NCBI RefSeq assembly: GCF_039541795.1 | Contig: NZ_BAABGX010000003.1 | Coordinates: 372,001 to 436,000, forward strand | Length of the DNA stretch: 64,000 nucleotides | DNA from: Nibribacter koreensis | GTDB taxonomy: Bacteria > Bacteroidota > Bacteroidia > Cytophagales > Hymenobacteraceae | Direction of reading: 5' to 3' | In this document: piece after piece, positions 24,523 through 33,045 of the stretch | Layout: every line of letters begins with the position of its first letter | Position numbering within the stretch: the stretch's first letter is position 1 | Program-made: the position numbers and the translations under genes | The notes under the pieces: generated by a model | The model's database searches: none | Told to the model about the DNA's origin: nothing | Seen by the model: the letters and a program-made list of their open reading frames with translations, nothing else

Positions 24523-24553
24523 AAAAAGGGCGAACCAGTGGTTCGCCCTTTTT
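24523..24553 (-). terminator. Terminator after the Oar-like receptor gene
   Basis: AAAAAGGGCGAACCA-GTG... pairs as GGGCGAACCAC/GTGGTTCGCCC, flanked by A-run and T-run, 20 bases beyond the receptor stop. Confidence 0.88.
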
Positions 24554-24572
24554 GTAAAACAACTACATAAGA

Positions 24573-27500
24573 TTAGTTGAAGATATAGCGTAAGCCAAAC
24601 TGCATATAGTAAGTTGATTCAATGGCCACCAATGGTCTGTAAGACGTTGACACTGGCAATCCTCTGTCTGTAGCCAAACGGAAGGTTGGTCTAACGGTAC
24701 CATCTGGTTGCAACGCAGAGGCATTAACAGGCGTCAAGATAGCACGCTGGTTGGTTTGGTACACCAAGCCCCAGTTCTCATTCAAGAAGTTGGCTACGTT
24801 GAACACATCCCAGCTAAACTGTAGGGTATTGCGTTTGCCACCCACGTTTACAAAGATGTCTTGCATGATTCTGAAGTCAAACTGGTTTCTCCATGGTAAC
24901 ATGGCACCGTTACGTTCAGCATACTTGCCTTTGTTGGCGTTCAGGTACTCATCCTGCTCAATGAACCGGAAGAACATGTCGCTCTGCTGTTTTGGCGAGT
25001 AGGTGATGGCGTTAGCACCAGTACCAACTGTCAAAGGCTCAAAGGTAATCTCTGAGGCATCTCGAGGGATGTAGATCAAGTCAGCGTTGGCACCGTCTCT
25101 GTTAAAGTCAGAACCATATACGTAAGAATAACGACCGTCTCTAGAACCAGAGTAGAACAAGGAGATGCTAGTACCAAAGTTGTTCAGGTATTCCTTCCGG
25201 AAAGAAAGTGAACCTACAATTCTGTCTGGCACTACGTAGCTAGCATGGCTTAGCTCTGGGCTGTTAGCGCCGTTCACCGTTGGTGTACCGCTCCAGGCAG
25301 AACCTGCTTGGTCACCGCTACCGTCATATAGGTTTTTGGCTTCACTTCTGATGTAAGCAAAAGAGGTAGAAAGACCGTTGTCAAACTGCTTGTCTACTTT
25401 AGCAGTAACAGACCAGTAGTATCCTCTAGAGGCGTTGTCTAAGACAATAGCCTGGTATTGGCCAGTTCCAGTGGCAGAAGGTAACCCACTAGCCAAAGAC
25501 ACATACTGCTTAGCGTTGTTAGCGCTAGGATAAATGTATCTATTGTCTGGATATCCAGTAACATTTAAAGCTTTAGGCTGTACCAAATTGGCATTTCTGA
25601 AAAGGGCAGTGTTCAAGTCTTTGTTATAGATACCTTCTAAGGTACCCACTAGACCAAATGGAAGCTGCGCATCTACTGCTAAGCTGCTCTTCCAGGTCTG
25701 TGGCATTTTGAAGTCATTGTCAATGAACGTCATGGTGCTACCTAAAATGGTGCCAGCGGCTGGCTGAGTTGTTGGCCTGTAGGCAGTAGGATCTGGGTTG
25801 AAAACACCACCACCATTAGGAAGGTTGGCAATTTCATCAGGATTAGAGTATACAGTTGTGACTTGCAACATGGCGGCATCACTTGCTTGAGATACAATCC
25901 AAACAAAAGGAACACGACCCGTGAAGACACCAGATCCACCACGTACCTGCAAGGTACGGTCACCTTTCACATCCCAGTTAAAGCCAGCTCTTGGAGACCA
26001 AAGAACAGAGGTTTTAGGCAATGTGGCTGTGCTGAATTTTTCACCACCAAAAGAAAGGTCTCTCACTAGTGGGTGATCAGCCAATTTCTCTGGATACGTT
26101 GGCAAATCTAAACGTAAACCTACGGTTAAACGGAAGTTGTCTGTCAAGGTCATCTCATCCTGCGCATAGGCAGAATACTGAGCGAATTTAAAGCTAGGGA
26201 ACGCTTGCTCATATCCTGGCAACAAAGAGTACGTAAGAGCAATAGCGGCTGGCTTGGCACGTTGGGCTGGGTCTGGATTGGTCTGGCTGTAGAAATCAGC
26301 TAGAGAGTTAAAGCGGTAGTAGCTGGTACCATACCGCTGGAAACCGTTTTGAGTTTCTGACCAGTCAGCCTGAACACCAGCGGTTACCGTGTGCTTGCCT
26401 GCAAACCAAGTAAAGTTGTCTACCACAGAGTGAGACGTTACGTCTCTTAAGTTACCAAAGGTGAATAGCTCATAGCCAAAAGACGTCCAGGGCGTACCCG
26501 CGTTCAAGATGTCCACAAACGGGAACTCAGAGCTCTCAGAGCTACGTGGGTCATTCTGACGTGTGTATGAGTAACGAATGGTGTTGGCAAACTTGCCGCC
26601 AAACGTTGAGTTTACCTCAGAAGCCAATGAGTAGAAATTAGCCTCCTGGAAGTAGTTGGCGTTCTTGAAAGCAAGCGCGTTATCATTCTGACGGCCTGCA
26701 CCGCTAGAGAAGCTGGCAGGAGCAGCAGACGTACCGTTTACCATCACTGGGTCTTTGCTTTCTAACTGGCTGTAACGGATGTTGAAACGATGATTGTCTG
26801 TGATGTTCCAGTCCAAACGGGCCAAGAACTTCATGCTTTCGTTTTCAAAGTCATAGCCTTCATAAGGACCGGTCTCATAGCCATAGGTCTCTCTCAGATA
26901 ATTGCTCAAGGCATCAAGCTCAGCGGCTGTAGGGCGGGCTACGGTTGGGCTACCAAATGGTCTGCTTGGCGTAGCGGCAAATCGTGTCTGGCCTGGTCTT
27001 GTCCGCTTCTCTTGCTCTGCGTTGGCAAAGAAGAATAACTTGTTTTTAATGATGGGACCACCCAAACGGAAACCGTATTGCTTGTAGTCCATATCTTGTA
27101 GAGTCAACTCCTCTGGACCAACGTTTTTACCTTGCTGATCCTGGTTTCTGAAGTACGTGTACACAGAACCTTTGAACTCATTTGTTCCAGAACGTGTAAC
27201 CGCGTTGATGGCAGAACCAATGAAACCAGACTGACGGATGTCATAAGGCGTTACGTTCACAGAAATCTCTTCAATAGCGTCCAAAGAGATTGGCTGGGCA
27301 GAACCACCTGGCAGGTTGCCACCAATACCAAAGTTGTTGTTAAACTCAGAACCGTCAATGGTTACGTTGTTCTGGCGGTAGTTACCACCACCCACAGACG
27401 TACCATTGGCCTGAGGCGTTAAACGGGTAAAGTCGTTGATGGAGCGGTTGATGCTTGGCAAGGTCTGGATCTCCTGGCTGCTAATGTTGGTGATAGAACC

Positions 27501-27911
27501 ACTTCTCTCAGCGTTCAGGACAGACCTTGGGTTGGCAGCCGTTACAACCACCTCTTGTAAGTCTGTGCCAGACTGTGGCAGACGCACGTTCAAAACAAAC
27601 GGCTCTGACAATCTTAATGTAATGTTTTCTTGTTTTTGTGTCTGGTAGCCAATGTAGGTTACCTCTACAGAATAAGGACCACCCACCCGCATGTTAGGGA
27701 TGGTGAATTTGCCGTCTACGTTGGTAGAGACGCCATAGCGCGTACCAGTAGGACCATGAATGGCTAACACCGTAGCGCCAGGCAAGCCTTCGCCACTTTG
27801 GTCTGAAATTAGTCCCGTCATAGAAGACGTGGTTACGCCCTGCGCCCAACTAAGGTGCATAGGTAAACACATCACCACGATGAGCAACAATCGGGTAAAA
27901 AGGTTTTTCAT
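24573..27911 (-). CDS. TonB-dependent receptor, Oar-like
   Basis: 1112 residues from the ATG at 27911. The signal peptide is MKNLFTRLLLIVVMCLPMHL ending SWAQ. A carboxypeptidase-regulatory-like domain (about 25-110, LISDQSGEGLPGATVLAIHG, VDGKFTIPNMRVGGPYSVEV) is followed by a plug domain (EEISVNVTPYDIRQSGFIGS) and a long beta-barrel ending with the aromatic FGLRYIFN. It is probably an outer-membrane receptor or transporter energised by TonB; the ligand is unknown. A frame to 28055 is open but covers the transcribed leader, which matches the leader of the other TonB gene at 29375-31942. Confidence 0.92.
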   Translation of the reverse strand: MKNLFTRLLLIVVMCLPMHLSWAQGVTTSSMTGLISDQSGEGLPGATVLAIHGPTGTRYGVSTNVDGKFTIPNMRVGGPYSVEVTYIGYQTQKQENITLRLSEPFVLNVRLPQSGTDLQEVVVTAANPRSVLNAERSGSITNISSQEIQTLPSINRSINDFTRLTPQANGTSVGGGNYRQNNVTIDGSEFNNNFGIGGNLPGGSAQPISLDAIEEISVNVTPYDIRQSGFIGSAINAVTRSGTNEFKGSVYTYFRNQDQQGKNVGPEELTLQDMDYKQYGFRLGGPIIKNKLFFFANAEQEKRTRPGQTRFAATPSRPFGSPTVARPTAAELDALSNYLRETYGYETGPYEGYDFENESMKFLARLDWNITDNHRFNIRYSQLESKDPVMVNGTSAAPASFSSGAGRQNDNALAFKNANYFQEANFYSLASEVNSTFGGKFANTIRYSYTRQNDPRSSESSEFPFVDILNAGTPWTSFGYELFTFGNLRDVTSHSVVDNFTWFAGKHTVTAGVQADWSETQNGFQRYGTSYYRFNSLADFYSQTNPDPAQRAKPAAIALTYSLLPGYEQAFPSFKFAQYSAYAQDEMTLTDNFRLTVGLRLDLPTYPEKLADHPLVRDLSFGGEKFSTATLPKTSVLWSPRAGFNWDVKGDRTLQVRGGSGVFTGRVPFVWIVSQASDAAMLQVTTVYSNPDEIANLPNGGGVFNPDPTAYRPTTQPAAGTILGSTMTFIDNDFKMPQTWKSSLAVDAQLPFGLVGTLEGIYNKDLNTALFRNANLVQPKALNVTGYPDNRYIYPSANNAKQYVSLASGLPSATGTGQYQAIVLDNASRGYYWSVTAKVDKQFDNGLSTSFAYIRSEAKNLYDGSGDQAGSAWSGTPTVNGANSPELSHASYVVPDRIVGSLSFRKEYLNNFGTSISLFYSGSRDGRYSYVYGSDFNRDGANADLIYIPRDASEITFEPLTVGTGANAITYSPKQQSDMFFRFIEQDEYLNANKGKYAERNGAMLPWRNQFDFRIMQDIFVNVGGKRNTLQFSWDVFNVANFLNENWGLVYQTNQRAILTPVNASALQPDGTVRPTFRLATDRGLPVSTSYRPLVAIESTYYMQFGLRYIFN

Positions 27912-28071
27912 AAAGGGTTTTTTTTGAACAAAAGTAAACTGGGTAATTGAGAAAGGAGATAAGAGTATTGTTAAGATAACATTAAGAATGCTACCAGAAC
28001 GGGCAAGTGAGGAAGAAGGCAATCTCCAACAGGAAGAGATCATGAGGACGGTCAATAAGATTTTGACAGAA
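27912..28071 (-). promoter_or_regulatory. 160-base leader of the Oar-like receptor gene
   Basis: The first 55 and last 45 bases match the leader at 31943-32100. Shared parts are CCTCATGATCTCTTCCTGTT, a small stem ATCTC/GAGAT (28040-28036 with 28026-28022), and GTTCAAAAAAAACCCTTT before the start codon. An ATG at 28043 is in frame with the receptor. Confidence 0.65.
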
Positions 28072-28103
28072 CAAAGATAGCCTATGGTTTTATGATTCTA
28101 CAA
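28072..28103 (-). promoter_or_regulatory. Promoter of the Oar-like receptor gene
   Basis: A TTG at 28103-28101, 21 bases, then TATCTTTG at 28079-28072, matching the Bacteroidota -33/-7 pattern. It stands 161 bases before the start codon, almost the same as in the sister gene. Confidence 0.6.
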
Positions 28104-28116
28104 GCATATGTTAAAT

Positions 28117-28151
28117 AAAAAAAGCCCTGCTAATTTTAGCAGGGCTTTTTT
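28117..28151 (-). terminator. Terminator after the repeat lipoprotein gene
   Basis: AAAAAAAGCCCTGCTA and TAGCAGGGCTTTTTT around a 4-base loop; the strong T-run on the minus strand ends the receptor-lipoprotein operon. Confidence 0.9.
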
Positions 28152-28170
28152 TATTATAGGCAGAAGTAGG

Positions 28171-29364
28171 TTACTTAACTACCTCAAACGTTCCGTTAGC
28201 TTTTTTCTCAAACAAGGTCTGAACAGACACGTTGGTACCTCTGTACGCTATGTAGGTTACCAGGAATTTCTGGCCAACTTCAGCGTTAGGATATTTCACC
28301 TTTAGCAACTCGGCAAGGCCAGCGTTAATCTGGGCGTCTGTCCATAGTCTGGTGTCAGATGGGTTATTGCCTGCCTGGTAGAAGTTCTTGAACTGCTTTA
28401 GGTTAGCTCTGTTGGCTTCAGTACCCACGTTGGTAAACCCAGCAATGGTCTCATAGTCAGCAGACACCAGCGTGTATTTAACCGTAAGGTCTGGCTTCCA
28501 TTTTCCGTTCTCAAAAGAGAAGGTAAGCGTCTTAGGCTCTGTAAAGAAGGTTTTGGTCAATCTAGTCCAGTTGCTACCATCATAGATCATGGCCATGGCC
28601 TGCTGCAGGGTAGACGTTGCGCTGTAACGCACGGCGTAGCTTACGTACTTAATGTCGCCAGCCTTGGCGCCAAATACTTTGGCTTTCAAGAAATTGTCAA
28701 AGTAAGCAGGTAGCATAGCCTCATCTGCCGTGGCAAACGCATTGTTTCTGTTTCTGTCTACTTTTAGGTAGTCAGCCTCTGTTACCAGATAAGCCTCTTC
28801 CCAGCGTCCGTTGGTGTAAAAGTAAGAGAAGGTTCTAACCTGCGTAGTAGGCAATTGGTTATTGCTAAACCAGTTGAACGTCAAGTTTACCAGTCTTCCT
28901 TGCAACGGGGTGTACCTGGCGTTCAAGAAGGTCTCAATCTGTGACCATCTGTCAAAGTTTTTGAAGTTGGTACCGCCTAGAGCATAGTCCTCATCTGTAA
29001 GGGTATAGGTCTCACGCTCGGTTACTGTGTTGCCTTTAAACTCTTTGGTCAAAGAGTTATAGGTAACCGTAATCTCATCCTTGTTGTCAAAGTTAGGATA
29101 CGCCGCGTTCAAATAAAGCGGAATCAAAGCGCCGGCCTCTTCCTCAGACGCGAAGTAGAAGTTGGTGTTCACATACCCTGGTACGCCTGCCTTGCCTTGC
29201 AGAGACTTGTAGTTAGCCTCTGTTAATGTGATGTTCAGTTTTCTTACCGCAGATGGGTCAAAGGCCTTTGGCTGAGCGTCCAGTTCCTCATACGTGTCCT
29301 CCATTGGATCACAAGCCGTAGCCGTCATCAATAGAGCACAAAACAGATAAAATATCTTTTTCAT
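28171..29364 (-). CDS. Lipoprotein with four internal repeats, paired with a TonB receptor
   Basis: 397 residues from the ATG at 29364 (an ATG at 29370 adds two). MKKIFYLFCALLMTATAC has a lipobox (TATAC). Four imperfect modules of about 75-100 residues each begin with a T/V-x-x-D/N-Y phrase: ITLTEANYKSL, YTLTDEDYALG, YLVTEADYLKV, YTLVSADYETI. Each ends with a beta-rich stretch (ITVTYNSL, VRTFSYFY, VSYAVRYSA, FLVTYIAYRG). I do not know the family. The gene starts about ten bases after the TonB receptor stop, so it is co-transcribed and likely forms a surface accessory for that receptor. Confidence 0.8.
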   Translation of the reverse strand: MKKIFYLFCALLMTATACDPMEDTYEELDAQPKAFDPSAVRKLNITLTEANYKSLQGKAGVPGYVNTNFYFASEEEAGALIPLYLNAAYPNFDNKDEITVTYNSLTKEFKGNTVTERETYTLTDEDYALGGTNFKNFDRWSQIETFLNARYTPLQGRLVNLTFNWFSNNQLPTTQVRTFSYFYTNGRWEEAYLVTEADYLKVDRNRNNAFATADEAMLPAYFDNFLKAKVFGAKAGDIKYVSYAVRYSATSTLQQAMAMIYDGSNWTRLTKTFFTEPKTLTFSFENGKWKPDLTVKYTLVSADYETIAGFTNVGTEANRANLKQFKNFYQAGNNPSDTRLWTDAQINAGLAELLKVKYPNAEVGQKFLVTYIAYRGTNVSVQTLFEKKANGTFEVVK

Positions 29365-29374
29365 TGTCATCTAA

Positions 29375-31942
29375 TTAGAAGTTAATTCTCAAAGTAGTAG
29401 TCCAAGATCTGCCTGTACCAAAGTAAACCCAAGAGTTGTTGGCGTTACTTACAAACGGTTCGTCTCTGTTAGCCTGCGTGTAGTTGGCCAAAGCGTCAGA
29501 GATGTATTCTGTGTCAAACACATTGTTTACATTTCCAATAACAGAAGCGTTCAATCCGGCAAACTTAAATTTAAACACGGCGCTTAAATCAAGCAAAGAG
29601 TAGTTAGGAACCTCCCAAGGACGATTTCCTCTGTTGGCAGGTAAGTTAATAGGGTTGAAGTCTGAGTGGAAGTTGGCGTAGTAGTTATAGTCTGCACCTA
29701 CTTTGAAATCATCTGTCAGGTTAAAGTTCAAACCTAAGGCGGCAGTGGTCTGCGGAGCATCCCCCACTTTCAAGCCAGCCATGGTCACGGGGCCCACGGT
29801 ACCTACTCTGGTTTGGTTTTGGTCAAACACTTCAACTTGGTCAATGTCGTTCAACCAGGTCCAGTCACCCACAGACAGCATACCTGTTAAAGTTACTCTG
29901 TTGATAGGCTCGTATCTAAAGTCAACTTCAACTCCTTGGTGCAAAGCGTCAACTCCTAACAAGTTAGCATAGACCGGCGTGTTGTCCTGACCTGGCAATG
30001 ATCTGGTGAAAGATCTGTCTTTCCAGGTGGTTCTGTACAAGTTTACGTTACCAGACAGGTTTCTGCTTCTAAAACCGTAGCCTAACTCATAGCTCAAAAT
30101 CTTTTCATTCTCAGCGTTCACGTTAGGGATGTTCTGGTTGTTCAAGAATACGGCGTTAAAGAAAGGTGCCTTCTCAAAGTAACCCAGGTTGGCAAACACG
30201 TTGTGGTTGTCATTGATGTTGTAGTTGGCACCACCTTTGGCCTGGTAACCAAAGAAGTTTACTTTATCGCTTTCACGCAAAGGATCATCTTCTTTGTATC
30301 TGAAGTAGTCAATTCTCTGGTAGCTGGTGTTAGACGCGGCTAAGGAAACAAAGGCGGCCAATGGACCAACTTTGTACTCGCCTTGCAAGAAACCACCTGC
30401 CCAGCCTACTAGGCCGTCATTGTAGAAACCAATCTTGTCGCCGTTCTTAGCTCTAAAGTTAGGGTTGTTCACGTTACCGCTGTTCAACACATACTCAGCA
30501 CCCAATAGGTTTCTCACAGAGTTGAAGTGAATACCTTTGTAGTATCTCAAGTCAACACCAGCCAATAGGTCAAAGTTTTCAGTAAGCGCTTTTTGATACG
30601 TGCTCAAAGCACCATACCATCTGTGGTCATTGCGGTTAGATTGCAAGTATCCTACTGCGTTACCGTCTGGTGAGGTCACGTTCTGGTCTACAATCTTGTC
30701 AATGTCTACTGGAGAGTATTTGTCACCGGTTCTGGTGCTCAGGAACAAGTTAGCGTTGTTAGGAAACTCGTTTCCGCCAGAACCAGAAGAAGCGTAAAGG
30801 GCAGTTGACAGTGAAGAAGTACCGTCAATGGTCCAGTAGTGGTTCAAAGAAACCTGTGGCTTATGGTAGAAGTTACCGCTAATGGTTTTGTCTTTACCGT
30901 TCATCACACCCCAGTTAGGGTTGAATCTGATGCCTTGCGGCGCGTCTCTGTAATATTGAATGTTGGCACGCTCAAATCTTGAACCGTGGTACTGCGGTGC
31001 ACCAAAACCAGTCAATGAAAGGGTGTGCTTCTCATTAAGTACTTTAGATACGTTGAAGAAGTAGCTGTACGCCTCAAACGCAAGACCTTCAAACCAGCCG
31101 TCACCTTCTGTCTTAGAAGCAGCCACTGAGAACGCCCATCCTTTTTCTGACAAGCCAGAAGAAAGAGAGAAAGCCGTCTTAGAGAAGTTGTTGTTACCAA
31201 TGGCCTGAGAGATGAAACCGCCTCTCTGCGCATCTGTAGATTTAGTTAAGATGTTGATGGTACCGCCCACAGAAGGCACGGCCACTTTAGAGGCACCCAA
31301 ACCTCTTTGCGTCTGCATAGAGCGGGTTACGTCTGTCAAACCAGCCCAGTTAGACCAGAAAACTCTACCGCTTTCCATGTCATTTACCGGAATACCGTTG
31401 ATCATCACGGCAATGTTGGCGCTCTGGAAACCACGCATGTTAATGCGGGAGTCACCGTACCCTCCACCAGTACCTCTGGTGGCGTATACGCCTGGCGTTG
31501 ACTTCAACAACTCAGGGAATTCCTGCTGGCTGGCTTTCTCTACAATCACCTCGCTGGTGATGGTAGACATGGCTACCGGCGTCTCTCTCTCAATGGCGTA
31601 GCTGGTACCAGTTACCACTACCTCATTGATGCTGCTTTCAGCGGCCTTTAATTTAATGGTACCGGCGTTGTTGCCAGAGATAGCAATCTCCTGCTGCAAA
31701 TACCCAATGTAATTTACCACCAAGGTCACGTTCTCAGCAGTTGTTTTCAAGCTGAACGTACCGTCTACCTCTGTAGTCACACCATCACTGCTTCCTTTCA
31801 CAGACACAGAGGCGCCAGGCAATGACTCCTGCGTGGCGGCATCCACCACCTTGCCTCTAATGGTCCTTTGCGCAAAAGCGGTCGTGAAAACCAGCAGCAG
31901 TAAAGGGATAACGCACAAAATTCTTTGTAACTTAATCTTCAT
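29375..31942 (-). CDS. TonB-dependent receptor with carboxypeptidase-regulatory domain
   Basis: 855 residues. A signal peptide (MKIKLQRILCVIPLLLLVFT, cut near AFAQ) precedes a CarboxypepD_reg-like domain (about 25-110). The plug domain contains SAIERETPVAM-like text, LLKSTPGVYATRGTGGGYGD and RINMRGFQSANIAVMINGIP. A 22-stranded-type barrel follows, ending in WTTTLRINF with terminal Phe. The plug resembles siderophore-type receptors more than SusC. The lipoprotein gene follows directly. Ligand unknown. Confidence 0.92.
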   Translation of the reverse strand: MKIKLQRILCVIPLLLLVFTTAFAQRTIRGKVVDAATQESLPGASVSVKGSSDGVTTEVDGTFSLKTTAENVTLVVNYIGYLQQEIAISGNNAGTIKLKAAESSINEVVVTGTSYAIERETPVAMSTITSEVIVEKASQQEFPELLKSTPGVYATRGTGGGYGDSRINMRGFQSANIAVMINGIPVNDMESGRVFWSNWAGLTDVTRSMQTQRGLGASKVAVPSVGGTINILTKSTDAQRGGFISQAIGNNNFSKTAFSLSSGLSEKGWAFSVAASKTEGDGWFEGLAFEAYSYFFNVSKVLNEKHTLSLTGFGAPQYHGSRFERANIQYYRDAPQGIRFNPNWGVMNGKDKTISGNFYHKPQVSLNHYWTIDGTSSLSTALYASSGSGGNEFPNNANLFLSTRTGDKYSPVDIDKIVDQNVTSPDGNAVGYLQSNRNDHRWYGALSTYQKALTENFDLLAGVDLRYYKGIHFNSVRNLLGAEYVLNSGNVNNPNFRAKNGDKIGFYNDGLVGWAGGFLQGEYKVGPLAAFVSLAASNTSYQRIDYFRYKEDDPLRESDKVNFFGYQAKGGANYNINDNHNVFANLGYFEKAPFFNAVFLNNQNIPNVNAENEKILSYELGYGFRSRNLSGNVNLYRTTWKDRSFTRSLPGQDNTPVYANLLGVDALHQGVEVDFRYEPINRVTLTGMLSVGDWTWLNDIDQVEVFDQNQTRVGTVGPVTMAGLKVGDAPQTTAALGLNFNLTDDFKVGADYNYYANFHSDFNPINLPANRGNRPWEVPNYSLLDLSAVFKFKFAGLNASVIGNVNNVFDTEYISDALANYTQANRDEPFVSNANNSWVYFGTGRSWTTTLRINF

Positions 31943-32075
31943 AAAGGGTTTTTTTTGAACAAAAAGATAAATTGGTAATTGAAAAAGCGGGTAAGGCTAT
32001 AGATAGGTTAACACAGGACGCGTTAACGGAACTTCTTGAGGAACAAGAAAAAAATCTCCAATAGGAAGAGATCAT
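31932..32075 (-). other. Upstream open frame overlapping the receptor start
   Basis: A 47-codon frame from the ATG at 32075 (MISSYWRFFSCS...) ends at TAA 31934-31932, overlapping the receptor ATG by 11 bases in another frame. The corresponding leader of the Oar-like gene also keeps an open frame from an ATG at the same place (MISSCWRLPSSS...). It may be a regulatory upstream ORF or chance. Confidence 0.3.
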
Positions 32076-32100
32076 GAGGTTGGTCAGTCTGTTGACAATA
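31943..32100 (-). promoter_or_regulatory. 158-base leader of the second TonB receptor gene
   Basis: Homologous at both ends to 27912-28071 and nearly equal in length, with the same ATCTC/GAGAT stem (32072-32068 with 32058-32054) and the same GTTCAAAAAAAACCCTTT before the ATG. The middle is diverged. Confidence 0.65.
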
Positions 32101-32133
32101 CAAAGATAACTACTTATTTACTTTCTACACCAA
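32101..32133 (-). promoter_or_regulatory. Promoter of the second TonB receptor gene
   Basis: TTG at 32133-32131, 22 bases, TATCTTTG at 32108-32101. The spacing is one base over the usual 19-21. The rest of the 369-bp gap (32134-32258) shows no feature before the NlpC terminator. Confidence 0.55.
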
Positions 32134-32258
32134 CCAATTTTTCAACATAAGCGCAAGAAAATGTAGCTCTTACACAATCTGGCTTAAACAGAAGCTGCGT
32201 GGGCCTGTTCATGGCGGGCTCTAGTATATACTCTTGTTAGAATTATTATAAATAATAC

Positions 32259-32290
32259 AAAAAAAGCCATCTTTATAAAAGATGGCTTTT
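32259..32290 (-). terminator. Terminator after the NlpC/P60 gene
   Basis: AAAAAAAGCCATCTTT-ATA-AAAGATGGCTTTT; the hairpin begins 22 bases after the gene's stop codon on the minus strand. Confidence 0.85.
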
Positions 32291-32311
32291 GTCATTATAA
32301 GAACTAAAGTC

Positions 32312-32974
32312 TTAGATGTTGGGCCTTACCGCTTTAATGAAATTTCTCTTGTAATAGGGGGCAAAGAGGTTGTCTTCCTTTACGCCCAGAGACGTGGAGG
32401 AATGGATAAAGTAAATCTCATTGTCATTGCGTACCTCGGTGACAATGCCGGCGTGGGTAATGTTGCTGGGGCTCTGCGTAGAGCTGAAGAACACCAGGTC
32501 GCCGGCGCGCAGGTCATGGGTAGAAACCGTAGGACCAAATTGACTCTGCTCACTAGAGGTGCGGGGCAGTTTTACGCCAATGGATTGGAACGAGGTGCAC
32601 AACAGGCCAGAGCAGTCCATGCCTACCCGGGTGGTGCCGCCAAACTTATAAGGAGTGCCTCTATAAGAACGGGCCGTGCTGATGACCGTTTCCACTTTTC
32701 TGCTGCTATAGGCGGCGTCTTTGCCGCTTCTGCTGTTTCTGGCGGGTTTGGTTTTAATTTTGACTAACCCATCCGTCTTCTCTGTTTTGGAGAATAATCC
32801 AGATTTTTTGGCTAGACGGCGCTGTTGCCGTTCCATTTTTTTGAGTTCGGCAATCTCCTGGGCAGACTTGTACGCCTCGTCTGGCTTGCTGAACGTAGAA
32901 TAAGAAGACTTGCCGCAGGAGGCCACTAAAAATAGAAGCCCTAGCAGAAGTAGCGTTGAGTATTTATTTAACAT
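32312..32974 (-). CDS. NlpC/P60-family cell-wall hydrolase, lipoprotein
   Basis: 220 residues. The signal MLNKYSTLLLLGLLFLVASC has a lipobox with C20. A basic, coiled-coil-prone linker (about 35-95) leads to a C40 peptidase domain. Catalytic Cys121 is in GMDCSGL, His174 in ITHAGIV and the third residue His191 in YFIHSST. The family cuts peptide stems of peptidoglycan, usually between D-iGlu and the diamino acid. A lipid anchor in the outer membrane facing the periplasm is likely. It is divergent from the GlcD-type gene, with about 70 bases between starts. Confidence 0.92.
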   Translation of the reverse strand: MLNKYSTLLLLGLLFLVASCGKSSYSTFSKPDEAYKSAQEIAELKKMERQQRRLAKKSGLFSKTEKTDGLVKIKTKPARNSRSGKDAAYSSRKVETVISTARSYRGTPYKFGGTTRVGMDCSGLLCTSFQSIGVKLPRTSSEQSQFGPTVSTHDLRAGDLVFFSSTQSPSNITHAGIVTEVRNDNEIYFIHSSTSLGVKEDNLFAPYYKRNFIKAVRPNI

Positions 32975-33045
32975 TGTTCAAAGCTTTACCTTAGCAAAAG
33001 TTTCAAGTGGAACGTTAAAGTTAGCCTATTCAGTCTTTCTATAAA

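Noticed and set aside
27912..28055. Oar-like receptor starting at 28055
   Set aside because: It would place 48 residues before a good signal peptide. The region is a transcribed leader shared with another gene.
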